Origin: Anatilimnocola aggregata
GTDB lineage: Bacteria > Planctomycetota > Planctomycetia > Pirellulales > Pirellulaceae
Assembly: GCF_007747655.1 (NCBI RefSeq)
Contig: NZ_CP036274.1
Span: 4,650,001-4,714,000, forward strand
Length of the DNA stretch: 64,000 nucleotides
Direction of reading: 5' to 3'
Positions 17,634 through 26,085 of the stretch are shown piece after piece; within the stretch, counting starts at the first letter, position 1; each line of letters begins with the position of its first letter. Below the pieces are notes generated by a model, which saw only the letters and a program-made list of their open reading frames with translations, was not told the DNA's origin and did no database searches. The position numbers and the translations under genes are program-made.

Positions 17634-17956
17634 CCAACCGCGCACCCCTCATCGTCGCCATCGTCTTGCTGCTGCTTCCGGTGCTGTACGTGGGGAGCTA
17701 CTTGGCGTTGGTGGTGCCGGGAGGAATCCCGCGAGTTGGAGTTTCCAATGTTGATGGGAGAATGTTCCGCCAAATATCACGTGAGCATGATTACCGGATT
17801 GATAGTGAGCTGGCGAGTTGGCTCTTCTGGCCCCTCGAGCAGATCGACCGAAAGATGAGACCTGAGGCGTGGGAGCAGTCGGGGAACTTGTTGGAAGAGG
17901 ACGTTCGTTTCCCTCCGCCCTTAGTTCCGACTTCCCCTAAGCCGAATAGCGAGTAG
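17630..17956 (+). CDS. Small membrane-anchored hypothetical protein
   Basis: A 108-residue protein with one N-terminal membrane segment (LIVAIVLLLLPVLYVGSYLALVV) and an external or periplasmic tail rich in charged residues. It overlaps the preceding NPYESP gene by four bases. I recognise the general planctomycete style but not a family. Confidence 0.55.
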   Translation: MTNRAPLIVAIVLLLLPVLYVGSYLALVVPGGIPRVGVSNVDGRMFRQISREHDYRIDSELASWLFWPLEQIDRKMRPEAWEQSGNLLEEDVRFPPPLVPTSPKPNSE

Positions 17957-18090
17957 CAGTTCACTTCTCCCGCCAGAATTCGGCACTTCGCTGGCTTAGA
18001 AAACTGCGTGGATGCCTTGAGCGCAAAACGGTACGGTACAGCTTTGCGAGTTTGTCGTTTTCAACCCGTACCGCATTTCCTGCAGCAGAA

Positions 18091-18286
18091 CTAACCATAA
18101 GTGCTGCAGACCACGGAGCCCATTGGCTGAACGTTGAAGCCGTAATCGCTATCGTCGAGGAGCATGAAGTACAGCGGGTTCAAAGTCCAAGCAGTTGTCG
18201 TAGATCGAACTAGGATTGCCTTTCAGCGAGTACGTCACCGGAGCATCCTCTTCGCTTCCTGAGCCCGTGTTTTCTACAGGCGACGG
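18091..18286 (-). pseudogene. Frameshifted fragment of an unknown protein
   Basis: On the minus strand one frame reads ENTGSGSEEDAPVTYSLKG and on through SSIYDNCLDF; then the neighbouring frame continues NPLYFMLLDDSDYGFNVQPM and ends with TAG at 18091-18093. The two halves look like one protein joined by a frameshift near 18183. It begins abruptly at about 18286, where a plus-strand fragment starts. Confidence 0.45.
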
Positions 18287-18375
18287 TCAACATCAGCGTC
18301 TGGGCTTGGGGTACGACGCCAGGCATTGATCCGCCTACCTTTACCGGCACCATGCGCGTCACGATCACGGAATGA
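18283..18375 (+). pseudogene. C-terminal fragment of a probable phage or surface protein
   Basis: The frame reads TVNISVWAWGTTPGIDPPTF and ends VTITE at a TGA that overlaps the next ATG (ATGA at 18372). That overlap and the beta-sandwich-like composition suggest the true 3' end of a gene whose 5' part was lost. It abuts the minus-strand fragment ending near 18286. Confidence 0.45.
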
Positions 18376-18812
18376 AACGTCCTTGCCATTGCGACAGTTG
18401 CCAGGTCGGTGAACCGTGGGTCCGACGACGCGATTGCCGTTTTTGCTGGCTTTACTGGAACGATTCGCGGTATGGAGCGTTGTGGGGGCGATTGCCATCC
18501 AGCTTGAAGCAGACGCCAACAACCGGCCCCGGCACGGAACTGGAGAAGCTACTGGCGAGTCTGGGGGTCTCGGGGTGGCATGGCTGCAAGTGCAGCGACC
18601 GAGCAGCTCAGATGAACCGCTGGGGCGTCGGAGGTTGCCGTGAGAATATCGAGACAATTTGCGGCTGGATGGAAGAAGATCAACTTCGCTGGGGATGGGC
18701 TAATGAGCTCAAAGCAGCTGCTGCGGCGTTCTCGACCGGGATCGCCTTCAGACTCGATACGGTAAACCCGATCAGGAGTTTGGTGGATTTAGCGATCAAG
18801 AGGGCCCATTAG
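18372..18812 (+). CDS. Phage-associated zinc-finger-like hypothetical protein
   Basis: A 146-residue protein with an N-terminal cysteine cluster (CHCDSC ... CRFCW), then PGTELEKLLASLGV, then CKCSDRAAQMNRWG, a motif I have seen in planctomycete phage-like proteins. The cysteines could bind zinc. It overlaps by four bases a broken upstream gene, implying they were once a pair. No function is known; it probably belongs to the structural or host-interaction part of the element. Confidence 0.55.
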   Translation: MKRPCHCDSCQVGEPWVRRRDCRFCWLYWNDSRYGALWGRLPSSLKQTPTTGPGTELEKLLASLGVSGWHGCKCSDRAAQMNRWGVGGCRENIETICGWMEEDQLRWGWANELKAAAAAFSTGIAFRLDTVNPIRSLVDLAIKRAH

Positions 18813-18840
18813 GAAGCCATGCTACCTATAAGGCACAGGG

Positions 18841-19116
18841 GTGAGCGAGTCGCGAATTAACTCGGTGGTGTTTCGCGACAACGGGCCGAAAACCGAACCG
18901 ACGCCCGAGCAAATCCACCTTTGCGACACCCGTCCGATCTGGACGCCGTGGGGCTAGGGCATCGACCGCAAGCGGCTCATCTGGCTGATGACCAACTGGT
19001 GTAACCCGCAACGCAAAATGCTTCACCTGCAACTTCCGTTAGCTGCACCAGCGAACGCGGAAGGAATTGTTCCAGTCCTCACCGCGTCCGGAACATCGGC
19101 TACTAGCAAGGCGTAA
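18841..19116 (+). pseudogene. Phage-type gene remnant with in-frame stop
   Basis: From a GTG at 18841 the frame reads SESRINSVVFRDNGPKTEPT and on to RPIWTPWG, hits TAG at 18955-18957, then continues GIDRKRLIWLMTNWCNPQRK to a TAA at 19114. Composition stays protein-like after the stop, so this looks like a recently inactivated gene. It marks the right-hand end of the phage-like region. Confidence 0.5.
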
Positions 19117-19229
19117 AGAGCCGAACGGCAAAGTGGTATCGGTCGAATCATGGGCCGCCGTGGGTGGCGGGTCCAGTGAGCGAAAGTATATTTAGACGCA
19201 CGATAAAACTCAGCAAACAGCAACACGGC

Positions 19230-19727
19230 TTATATGTGGTAGTCCTGCTGATCACTTGGCCGTTGCGGCGGCTTGATGTCTCGCTTGGGATACCGAAGCA
19301 GATACGCTGCCAAGCACGATATAGCAGTTGCAATTCCGGCAGGTAACGCGACGTGGATGGCATTTCCTCGCGGGCTCAACACAAATGCAAAGCCCAGGTA
19401 AAGCAATAAAACACCGAACACGACTCTCAGAAACTCCAGCGGCAGATGCGGCACAAGTTTCGCCCCGAAAAAGGCTCCAACCATGAATCCCAAGGCGATA
19501 AGTCCAACGACCGGCAAACGCACAAATCCGTGCTGGTAATAGACGAGAGCTGCAAAAATGCCGATTGGTGGAATCATCACGGCAAGACTGGTGCCTTGCG
19601 CTTCAGCTTGGCTGAATCCGAACAGCAAGATCAGTCCCGGTACCAGCACAACGCCGCCGCCGATCCCCAGCATTCCGCTTAGGACACCAATGCCGACGCC
19701 AAACAGGAATAGTAGTGACCACTGCAC
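19230..19727 (-). CDS. Short TauE/SafE-family transporter
   Basis: The GTG at 19727 was chosen because GAGGAG lies seven bases upstream. The 165-residue protein has the TauE/SafE signature GMLGIGGGVVLVPGLILLFG and about four membrane segments. It is roughly one repeat of the usual two-repeat protein, so it may act as a dimer. The family exports sulfite, sulfonates or similar sulfur anions through the inner membrane. It is the last gene of the sulfide operon, 40 bases after the CoA-disulfide-reductase-like gene. Confidence 0.8.
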   Translation of the reverse strand: MQWSLLFLFGVGIGVLSGMLGIGGGVVLVPGLILLFGFSQAEAQGTSLAVMIPPIGIFAALVYYQHGFVRLPVVGLIALGFMVGAFFGAKLVPHLPLEFLRVVFGVLLLYLGFAFVLSPRGNAIHVALPAGIATAISCLAAYLLRYPKRDIKPPQRPSDQQDYHI

Positions 19728-19767
19728 AATACACTCCTCGGTGCGAGGTAGTTCACGGCAACTGTAC

Positions 19768-21429
19768 TCATTGAATAGAGTCGTTGCCCTGTCGATAAAG
19801 TAGGAAAGTTTTATACCCACCGCTGACGTTGCTCGCGTTGAAGCCTGCCTGCCGCAAAATCCTGGTCGCGAGATAGCCTCGTTGTCCCACTTGGCAATAG
19901 GCAGCGATTTCGCGATCTGCAGGAAGATCCTTCAGGTGTGACCGAAGCTCGTCGACCGGAATATTAACGGCATCCAGTATCGACCCGTTGGCAAACTCCT
20001 CTGGTGTTCGCACATCGAGTAGAAACGGCCGGGCGTTCGGCGGAAGGGCCATTAGCGCTGCGACATCGATTTGTGGATGATCGCCGCGCAATAAACCTGC
20101 GGCGACAAACCCTGCCATATTGATCGGATCTTTCGCCGACCCATACTGCGGCGCATAGGCCAATTCCATTTCTTCCAGATCGAATACGGTCATGCCTGCT
20201 TGGATGGCGACGGCGAGAACATCGATCCGCTTGTCAACGCCTGCGCCGCCGACCGCTTGTGCGCCGAGGACACGTCCCGAGTCGGGATCGAAGAGCAGTT
20301 TCAGCGTCATGCCTTCCGCGCCTGGATAGTAGCCCGCGTGGTGCGCAGGGTGAACATAAATCATGCGGAAGGGCCGGTTGACTCGACGCAGGACTTTTTC
20401 CGAAGCGCCGGTGATTGCTGCCGTGCGTTCGAAGAAGCCGAGAATAGCGGTCCCCTGCGTCCCACGGTACGTTACCGAGCGACCGAGCACATTGTCGGCA
20501 GCAATCCGTCCCTGGCGGTTGGCTGGTCCGGCGAGCGGTACTTGAATCGCGTCGCCCGATACCACGTCTTTGACCTCGATGGCGTCACCCACCGCGAAGA
20601 TGTCCGGGTCGCTGGTTTGCAGGTGGTCGTTGACCCGAATGCCTCCACGAGGTCCGACTTCCAGCCCCGCATCGACCGCTAACTTATTTTCGGGGCGCAC
20701 ACCGATTCCGAAGATGACCAGTTGAGCAGGAATTCGTTGCCCGGAATTCAAGCAGACGACCAAGCCATCGGCGGTCTGCTCCAACGCTTCAGCAGCCTGG
20801 CCGAGCGGTAGTGTGACGCCTTTGTTCGCCAACTCTTGAACGATGGGCGTGGTCATCTCGTTGTCGAAGGGCGTTAGGATTTGCCCATTCTTCTCGACAA
20901 CGGTGGTCGAAATACCACGTCGAATGAAATTCTCGGCTAGTTCCAGACAGATGAAGCCGCCACCCACTAGAACAGCCTGCTTCACGCCCCGGTGAACCTG
21001 CTCCTTGATCCGGTCGGTGTCTTCAAGGTTCCGCAACGTGAACACGCCGGGCAAGTCGATGCCGGGAATCGAAGGTCGAAAGGGAGCCGCCCCGGTCGCA
21101 AGGATCAGCTTGTCATAGGCTTCCTCGTATTCCCGTCCCGTTGCAAGGTCACGAACACGGACGATCTTGGCCAAGCGGTCGATGGCCTCAACCGACGACC
21201 GAATTCGCACGTCGAGCTTGAAGCGGGAACGCAACATTTCCGGTGAGGTGACAAGCAATTTCTTCCGCTCAGCGATCTCGCCGCCGATATAGTAAGGCAA
21301 ACCGCAATTGGCGAAAGACACATCCGGCCCCCGCTCGAAGAGGATGATCTGAGCGTCTTCCGAAAGCCGGCGGGCGCGAGCGGCGGCCGAGGCACCTCCA
21401 GCGACGCCGCCGACGATGAGGAGTTTCAT
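19768..21429 (-). CDS. CoA-disulfide/persulfide reductase with C-terminal rhodanese
   Basis: A 553-residue flavoprotein. The N-terminus has the FAD motif GGVAGGASAAARARR and the active C42 in SFANCGLPYY. A second dinucleotide motif (VGGGFICLELAENF) and DIFAVGDA follow; a rhodanese domain begins near 460, with C512 in AYCQVGQRGY. CoADR-rhodanese enzymes reduce CoA or polysulfide persulfides with NAD(P)H. Here it probably handles persulfides made by sulfide oxidation. It lies 95 bases downstream of a methyltransferase gene in the operon. Confidence 0.9.
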   Translation of the reverse strand: MKLLIVGGVAGGASAAARARRLSEDAQIILFERGPDVSFANCGLPYYIGGEIAERKKLLVTSPEMLRSRFKLDVRIRSSVEAIDRLAKIVRVRDLATGREYEEAYDKLILATGAAPFRPSIPGIDLPGVFTLRNLEDTDRIKEQVHRGVKQAVLVGGGFICLELAENFIRRGISTTVVEKNGQILTPFDNEMTTPIVQELANKGVTLPLGQAAEALEQTADGLVVCLNSGQRIPAQLVIFGIGVRPENKLAVDAGLEVGPRGGIRVNDHLQTSDPDIFAVGDAIEVKDVVSGDAIQVPLAGPANRQGRIAADNVLGRSVTYRGTQGTAILGFFERTAAITGASEKVLRRVNRPFRMIYVHPAHHAGYYPGAEGMTLKLLFDPDSGRVLGAQAVGGAGVDKRIDVLAVAIQAGMTVFDLEEMELAYAPQYGSAKDPINMAGFVAAGLLRGDHPQIDVAALMALPPNARPFLLDVRTPEEFANGSILDAVNIPVDELRSHLKDLPADREIAAYCQVGQRGYLATRILRQAGFNASNVSGGYKTFLLYRQGNDSIQ

Positions 21430-21524
21430 GGGAGTGGTTCCTTCCTGTCCCGGTAGGACTACGACTTCAAACGTAAAAACTAATCGAAAAAGAATGCAGG
21501 TCGGCCTCGACCGAAGGCGGCCAA

Positions 21525-22238
21525 TTACGGCTTCGATGACTCCGTTTTCTCGAACACAACGAGGTAGTTTTCCTTCAGCAGGTCCTTTACTTCGGCTACC
21601 CGCTTAAATCCGCATTCGGTGATTTCCTTCTCGACGACCTCCTGCCCCGCCCGGACGTGATTCATAACCCAGTCGGTGCTCTTGCCGGCAATGCGTTGAT
21701 AATCGACCAACACCACTCGGCCACCCGGTTTGAGAGCCTTGTGAATCGATTGCATCGTCTTGTGGGGAAACTCGAAGTGATGGTAGGTGTCGCAGATGAA
21801 CACGAGATCGACAGACATCTCGGGGAGTCCCACTGAATCTGGCTTACAGACCACACCTTCAATGTTCTTTAGATTGCCTTTCCTCGCCGCAATCACGATG
21901 TGATCGACGAAGTCTTGAGAAATATCGACGGCAAAGACTCGCCCTTTTTCGCCAACCAGCGGCACGAACAGGCGTGTGAAGAGGCCTGTGCCAGCCCCGA
22001 CGTCGGCAACGGCCATACCGGCGCGGACCTGGCAAGCTTCGACGATCTTGTCACGATGATCGAATGCCTCTCGCCCTTCCTTCTCAAACTTCCCTTGGAA
22101 CTCGCCTACATCCGGCTTCTGAAAAGGTTTGTTGATGCCGGGAGCGACGCTCTTATCTTGTCCATAGAACGTGGCGGTTGTGAGCAGCAGGACCATCGCC
22201 GTAGTAAAGCGACTGATCGCAAGTTTTTTGTTCCGCAT
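21525..22238 (-). CDS. Secreted SAM-dependent methyltransferase
   Basis: The first ~26 residues form a signal peptide (ISRFTTAMVLLLTTATFYGQ). Then come a class I methyltransferase fold: motif I VADVGAGTGLFTRLF, motif II FAVDIS and motif IV VDLVFICDTYHHF. Its substrate is unknown. Export of a SAM-using enzyme is odd because SAM is cytoplasmic, but such signal-bearing methyltransferases recur in planctomycetes and proteobacteria. It overlaps no gene and sits 23 bases after another methyltransferase in the sulfide operon, so thiol or sulfide methylation is a possibility. Confidence 0.75.
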   Translation of the reverse strand: MRNKKLAISRFTTAMVLLLTTATFYGQDKSVAPGINKPFQKPDVGEFQGKFEKEGREAFDHRDKIVEACQVRAGMAVADVGAGTGLFTRLFVPLVGEKGRVFAVDISQDFVDHIVIAARKGNLKNIEGVVCKPDSVGLPEMSVDLVFICDTYHHFEFPHKTMQSIHKALKPGGRVVLVDYQRIAGKSTDWVMNHVRAGQEVVEKEITECGFKRVAEVKDLLKENYLVVFEKTESSKP

Positions 22239-22261
22239 GATGGTACCTCTTATGTGCTGGG

Positions 22262-22870
22262 TTAAACCGCCCTACGAAATACGGCGAACGTAAACCGTTG
22301 CGTCGTGCCGCCGGGGGTGGGATGAGAATGTTCTAACTTCTTAACGAGTGAATAGTCCGCCCCCAATGTTGCTGCAAGCGACCGAGCGTCATAGCGACAA
22401 ACGGGCAGTCCACTGCATTTTTCGGGGCCATCGAGGGCGAAGGTGCCGAAGACGACGTATCCGCCCGGGCGCAATGCTCGCCTCAGTTGAGCCAAATACG
22501 CGGCACGATCATCGAGCGAGGTGAGAAAGTGAAATACAGCCCGATCATGCCAGATGTCATAGGTGCCGAGTTGCTGAACTTCCGTAATATCGGCCTGAAT
22601 CCATTTCACACGGTGGGCCCGCTCCTGAAGTCTGGTCTGGGCCAATTCCAGCGCCGCGGCTGAAACGTCAAGTACCGTCACTTCCCACGTCCCAACGGCG
22701 ATAAGACAATCGACGAGCAATGAAGCACCGCCGCCAACGTCAATGATCCGACCCCCGGGCGCAATACTCTGAATCAGTGACAGCGACGTGGTTGGCTCTG
22801 CTTCAAACCAGCTCACGTCAGTGGCTGACTTCGTGTGATAGACATTCTCCCAGTGCGAGCGACGATCCAT
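22262..22870 (-). CDS. Cytosolic class I SAM methyltransferase
   Basis: A 202-residue protein beginning MDRRSHWENVYHTKSATDVSWF, a signature of a TehB/thiopurine-like subfamily. Motif I is IIDVGGGASLLVDCL, motif II VLDVSAAAL, and the acceptor region has WHDRAVFHFLTS. Substrates of this subfamily are not settled. In this operon thiol or sulfide S-methylation would fit. It lies 56 bases after the sulfide:quinone oxidoreductase gene. Confidence 0.8.
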   Translation of the reverse strand: MDRRSHWENVYHTKSATDVSWFEAEPTTSLSLIQSIAPGGRIIDVGGGASLLVDCLIAVGTWEVTVLDVSAAALELAQTRLQERAHRVKWIQADITEVQQLGTYDIWHDRAVFHFLTSLDDRAAYLAQLRRALRPGGYVVFGTFALDGPEKCSGLPVCRYDARSLAATLGADYSLVKKLEHSHPTPGGTTQRFTFAVFRRAV

Positions 22871-22926
22871 AAGGCAACTACTCCACGTCGTCGGTTAGGT
22901 AACCAACCGGCAATCGATCCGTCAGA

Positions 22927-24129
22927 TCAGGCTCGTCCCCGCAGCATGCCATCCCAATACAGTCGCGGCAAAGCGTAGGCCTTGAGCAGATACATTGAGA
23001 GACGCTCCTTCGACTGATCGAACGGAAATGTCTCTTGGGGCTTACCTTCGTAATCGAATTCGGCAAGCACCAGTTTACCGTAGCCCGTAACAATCGGGCA
23101 GGAAGTGTAACCGTCGTATTTGGCCGCCAGTGGCTCCCCCTTGATTGCCGAGATGAGATTCTGCACGAGCACTGGTGCCTGCTTGCGAATCGCGGCACCG
23201 GTTTTCGAGGTCGGCAAGCCGCTGCAATCACCGATCGGGAACACGTTGGGATACTTGGGGTGCTGTAGGGAGTATTTGTCAACATCCATCCAACCGGCAG
23301 CGTTCGCCAACGGGCTCGACTTGATGATGTCCGGCGCGCTCATCGGCGGCGTGACGTGGATCATTTCGAAGGGAATGGTAATACGCTCGTGCGTGTCGAG
23401 ATGCTCGAAGACTGCTTCTTTTGCGTCGGGCTTCACTTCCACGAGGTTGTGCTTAAACCGGAGGTTGATGGCTTTCCGCTCGGCAACTTTCTCCAGGGTC
23501 TTGCGATACTTTTCGACGGCAAATAGATTTCCCTGCGCCGATGCGAAGATAACTTGGGATTTGTCACGCACGCCGGACCGACGAAAGTGATCCTCGGCGA
23601 GGTACATGATTTTTTGCGGCGCACCGCCGCACTTGACGGCCGTATTCGGCATCGTGAACAGAGCCGTGCCACCCTTGAAGTTGCGCACGCATTCCCACGT
23701 GTAGTCGACTTGTTGGTAGGAGTAGTTGCTGCAGATCTGCTGACGGCCGAGGCCCTCTTTCAGTCCGGGGATTTTTCCCCAATCGATTTGAATGCCGAGG
23801 CCCACCACGAGAAAATCGTAGCCGATCTTCCGCCCCTGCCGCGTCACGATGTAATTCTCGGCGGGATGGAACTCGGCGACATGCTCGTGAATCCAGTCAG
23901 CTCCTGACGGAATGAACGCCGATTCCTCGCGTTCGCTTTGCTCTTTCGGAAATACGCCCGCGCCGACTAGCGTCCACAACGGTTGGTAGTAATGCTTCGT
24001 GGAGGGTTCCACAATGGCGACATCGTAGATCCTCAGCTTGCGGCGCAGTTGCGCCGCCACGGTGATGCCGGCTGTGCCGCCGCCGAGAATTAAGACCTGG
24101 TAGTGATCTTTGAACGCTGGAGCAGTCAT
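22927..24129 (-). CDS. sqr: Sulfide:quinone oxidoreductase, type II
   Basis: A 400-residue flavoprotein with the FAD motif ILGGGTAGITVAAQL and NVFPIGDCSGLPTSKTGAA near the C-terminus. The catalytic cysteines are probably C167 (NTAVKCGGAPQK) and C344 (YTSCPIVTGYGK), the pair expected in type II enzymes related to mitochondrial SQOR. It oxidises sulfide to a persulfide and reduces quinone at the membrane. Downstream operon genes could process the persulfide. Type assignment rests on motif recall. Confidence 0.88.
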   Translation of the reverse strand: MTAPAFKDHYQVLILGGGTAGITVAAQLRRKLRIYDVAIVEPSTKHYYQPLWTLVGAGVFPKEQSEREESAFIPSGADWIHEHVAEFHPAENYIVTRQGRKIGYDFLVVGLGIQIDWGKIPGLKEGLGRQQICSNYSYQQVDYTWECVRNFKGGTALFTMPNTAVKCGGAPQKIMYLAEDHFRRSGVRDKSQVIFASAQGNLFAVEKYRKTLEKVAERKAINLRFKHNLVEVKPDAKEAVFEHLDTHERITIPFEMIHVTPPMSAPDIIKSSPLANAAGWMDVDKYSLQHPKYPNVFPIGDCSGLPTSKTGAAIRKQAPVLVQNLISAIKGEPLAAKYDGYTSCPIVTGYGKLVLAEFDYEGKPQETFPFDQSKERLSMYLLKAYALPRLYWDGMLRGRA

Positions 24130-24141
24130 CGGTCGTCTTTC

Positions 24142-24666
24142 TTACGGCTTGGCCGGCAGATCGTGATTGCGACGGACTTCGTCGAATCCGTTCTTGATGA
24201 ACAAGGAAACAACATCGGCATGGGCTTGAATGAGTTTGACGACATAGGCATCGTCCGAAGTTTCCGTCACGCGCATCCCCTTCTCAGTCTTTTCATAGAC
24301 GAACTTGATTTTGTCAGTGTGGCGGAAGACTTCGGCGAACAGCGGATCACGCAGGTGGATTGGCTGCTTGTCCTTGACCCGCTTCTCCATCGAAGCCACA
24401 TGCTTTTGAACCGCCGCCACGACTTCCGGCTTTTCGGATTCGGTCAAGGTTTCGACACCCTGGTCCGTCTTTTTGACATCGCGTCGAATGTCGTCACGAT
24501 GCTCCAGAAGATCGTGAAACAGATCGCGATCGGCCACGAAGGCCGTATCACTGCCTGGCCCTCTGCCCATCGGGCCTTTCCCTGGTCCCGGCTGTGCCAT
24601 GACGGGCGAGGTAACGAGAAGTCCTGCCACAACCAACACAGCAGCTCCAAGTCCTTGAATGTTCAT
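24142..24666 (-). CDS. Secreted hypothetical protein of the sulfide operon
   Basis: A signal peptide ending near ...SPVMAQ is followed by a short Gly/Pro linker and a soluble, helical ~145-residue domain rich in Asp, Lys and His (FHDLLEHRDDIRRDVKKTDQG). There are no cysteines. I do not recognise the family. Its place between DsrE-like and SQR genes, with gaps of 23 and 12 bases, suggests a periplasmic role in the pathway. Confidence 0.65.
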   Translation of the reverse strand: MNIQGLGAAVLVVAGLLVTSPVMAQPGPGKGPMGRGPGSDTAFVADRDLFHDLLEHRDDIRRDVKKTDQGVETLTESEKPEVVAAVQKHVASMEKRVKDKQPIHLRDPLFAEVFRHTDKIKFVYEKTEKGMRVTETSDDAYVVKLIQAHADVVSLFIKNGFDEVRRNHDLPAKP

Positions 24667-24689
24667 GTGATGCTCCAGCTAAAAGGGCG

Positions 24690-25232
24690 TTAGTGGATTG
24701 AAATGTAAGCGTAGCCATCGAATTGTTTGTTGGCGTTGACCGTCATGGCCGATACGGCCACGGCCACATCGCCGGCCACGTCAGCGGCGGCGAACTTGTT
24801 GCGAGCCAAAGACTGGCCGCAGACAAAGACCTCGACACCACAGGCCTTCAACTCGTGAATCAGTTCCAGGTTCGGATTCTTCGTCGCGGCAGTGTGTTTC
24901 GCATAAGCGGTATCACCGAGAGCCGCTTTGGTGGCGCTGCCGTGCAGCACGAGAGCCAATTTCACGTCGGCCGGTTTATGGCCCGCTTCCGCGTTGAGGT
25001 TCAAGTAACGGGCCACGCTTTCGAGCCCTTTGTTCAGTTCGTCGTGTTTACTATCGGCAACAATATCGAAGACAATCTTCGCTCCGCGCCGTGGTGGCTC
25101 GGCTGCTTCAGGTGTCCGCACGATCCCGCCAAAGCGTGCGATTTGCGGAAAGACAAAGGCCGGACCATCGGCAACCGCTCCATAGGTAGCGACGGAAACG
25201 AGTCCCGCGAAAACGAGCGCTAAACCACGCAT
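24690..25232 (-). CDS. Secreted DsrE-family protein
   Basis: The start at 25232 has AGGAGA six bases upstream; the longer frame adds a stretch that lacks a site. A signal peptide (MRGLALVFAGLVSVATYGAVA) precedes a DsrE-like fold: KLALVLHGSATKAALG, and a conserved ELKACGVEVFVCGQSLARN. The cysteines in this segment resemble the sulfur-binding cysteine of DsrE/TusA relays. It probably carries or senses sulfane sulfur in the periplasm. It lies 10 bases after a TauE/SafE gene. Confidence 0.8.
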   Translation of the reverse strand: MRGLALVFAGLVSVATYGAVADGPAFVFPQIARFGGIVRTPEAAEPPRRGAKIVFDIVADSKHDELNKGLESVARYLNLNAEAGHKPADVKLALVLHGSATKAALGDTAYAKHTAATKNPNLELIHELKACGVEVFVCGQSLARNKFAAADVAGDVAVAVSAMTVNANKQFDGYAYISIH

Positions 25233-25242
25233 GAATGATCTC

Positions 25243-26055
25243 CTAGTGCCAAACGGTACGAAAAATGACGTATAGCGCGACGACAACAATCGCCGCTGCG
25301 AAGACTCTCTGGAGGACTGGCCCGGCTAATCGCTGAGCAAGTGCGCTACCGGCAAAGAGCCCGGCGATGCTCCCTGCCGTGAACACACCCGCCGTTGCCA
25401 AGGTGAGGTCCTTGCCAGCCAACAAATGGTTGGCAGTTCCTGAGGCGCTGATGAGTGTGATCACCAAGAGCGACGTGCCGATGGCTCTCTGCATCCCCAT
25501 GCCGCTGAACATGACCAGTGCCGGCACGATGATGAACCCGCCACCAACGCCAAACATCCCCGAAAGTACACCTGCGCCCAAACCAACGAGTCCGAGGAGC
25601 ATCGCGCATTGCGAGGTGATGCGGAGTTTGCCTTCCGGATCTCGGCGGCAAGTTGGGCCCGCGTTGTCGTCCATGATGATCGGCAAGCGAGCGGTCGCGT
25701 CTCTGGCCTTGGTCCACATTCGAACGGCGATCACGAGCATGAGCATCGCGAACAGGCTTAGCAGAACCGCCTCTGGAATGCGGTCGGCCAACCACGATCC
25801 CAGGGGCGCACCCAGCATACCGGCAATGGCAAACAGCAAGCCTGTCGGGAATTCGACCATCCCACGCCACGCCCGTTGCACGAAGCCCACTAGTGAAGTG
25901 CTGCCCACCGTCAGTAGAGAAACTCCAACTGCTTCCCGCGCCGGCACGCCCAATCCATACACGAGCAGCGGCACGGCGAAGATCGCGCCTCCTCCCCCGG
26001 TTAAACCGAGGGAGAACCCGACCAGGGCTCCTAGTAGTAAGGTGAGCAACAACAC
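25243..26055 (-). CDS. TauE/SafE sulfite exporter-family protein
   Basis: A 270-residue membrane protein with about eight segments and both family repeats: GLTGGGGAIFAVPLLVYGLG near the N-terminus and GMFGVGGGFIIVPALVMFSG in the second half. It starts at a GTG with AAAGGA eight bases upstream. The family exports sulfite or other sulfur anions. In this operon it would remove sulfite produced by the persulfide dioxygenase. Confidence 0.9.
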   Translation of the reverse strand: MLLLTLLLGALVGFSLGLTGGGGAIFAVPLLVYGLGVPAREAVGVSLLTVGSTSLVGFVQRAWRGMVEFPTGLLFAIAGMLGAPLGSWLADRIPEAVLLSLFAMLMLVIAVRMWTKARDATARLPIIMDDNAGPTCRRDPEGKLRITSQCAMLLGLVGLGAGVLSGMFGVGGGFIIVPALVMFSGMGMQRAIGTSLLVITLISASGTANHLLAGKDLTLATAGVFTAGSIAGLFAGSALAQRLAGPVLQRVFAAAIVVVALYVIFRTVWH

Positions 26056-26085
26056 GAAACATCCTTTCGCCGTGACCGAATTGAG

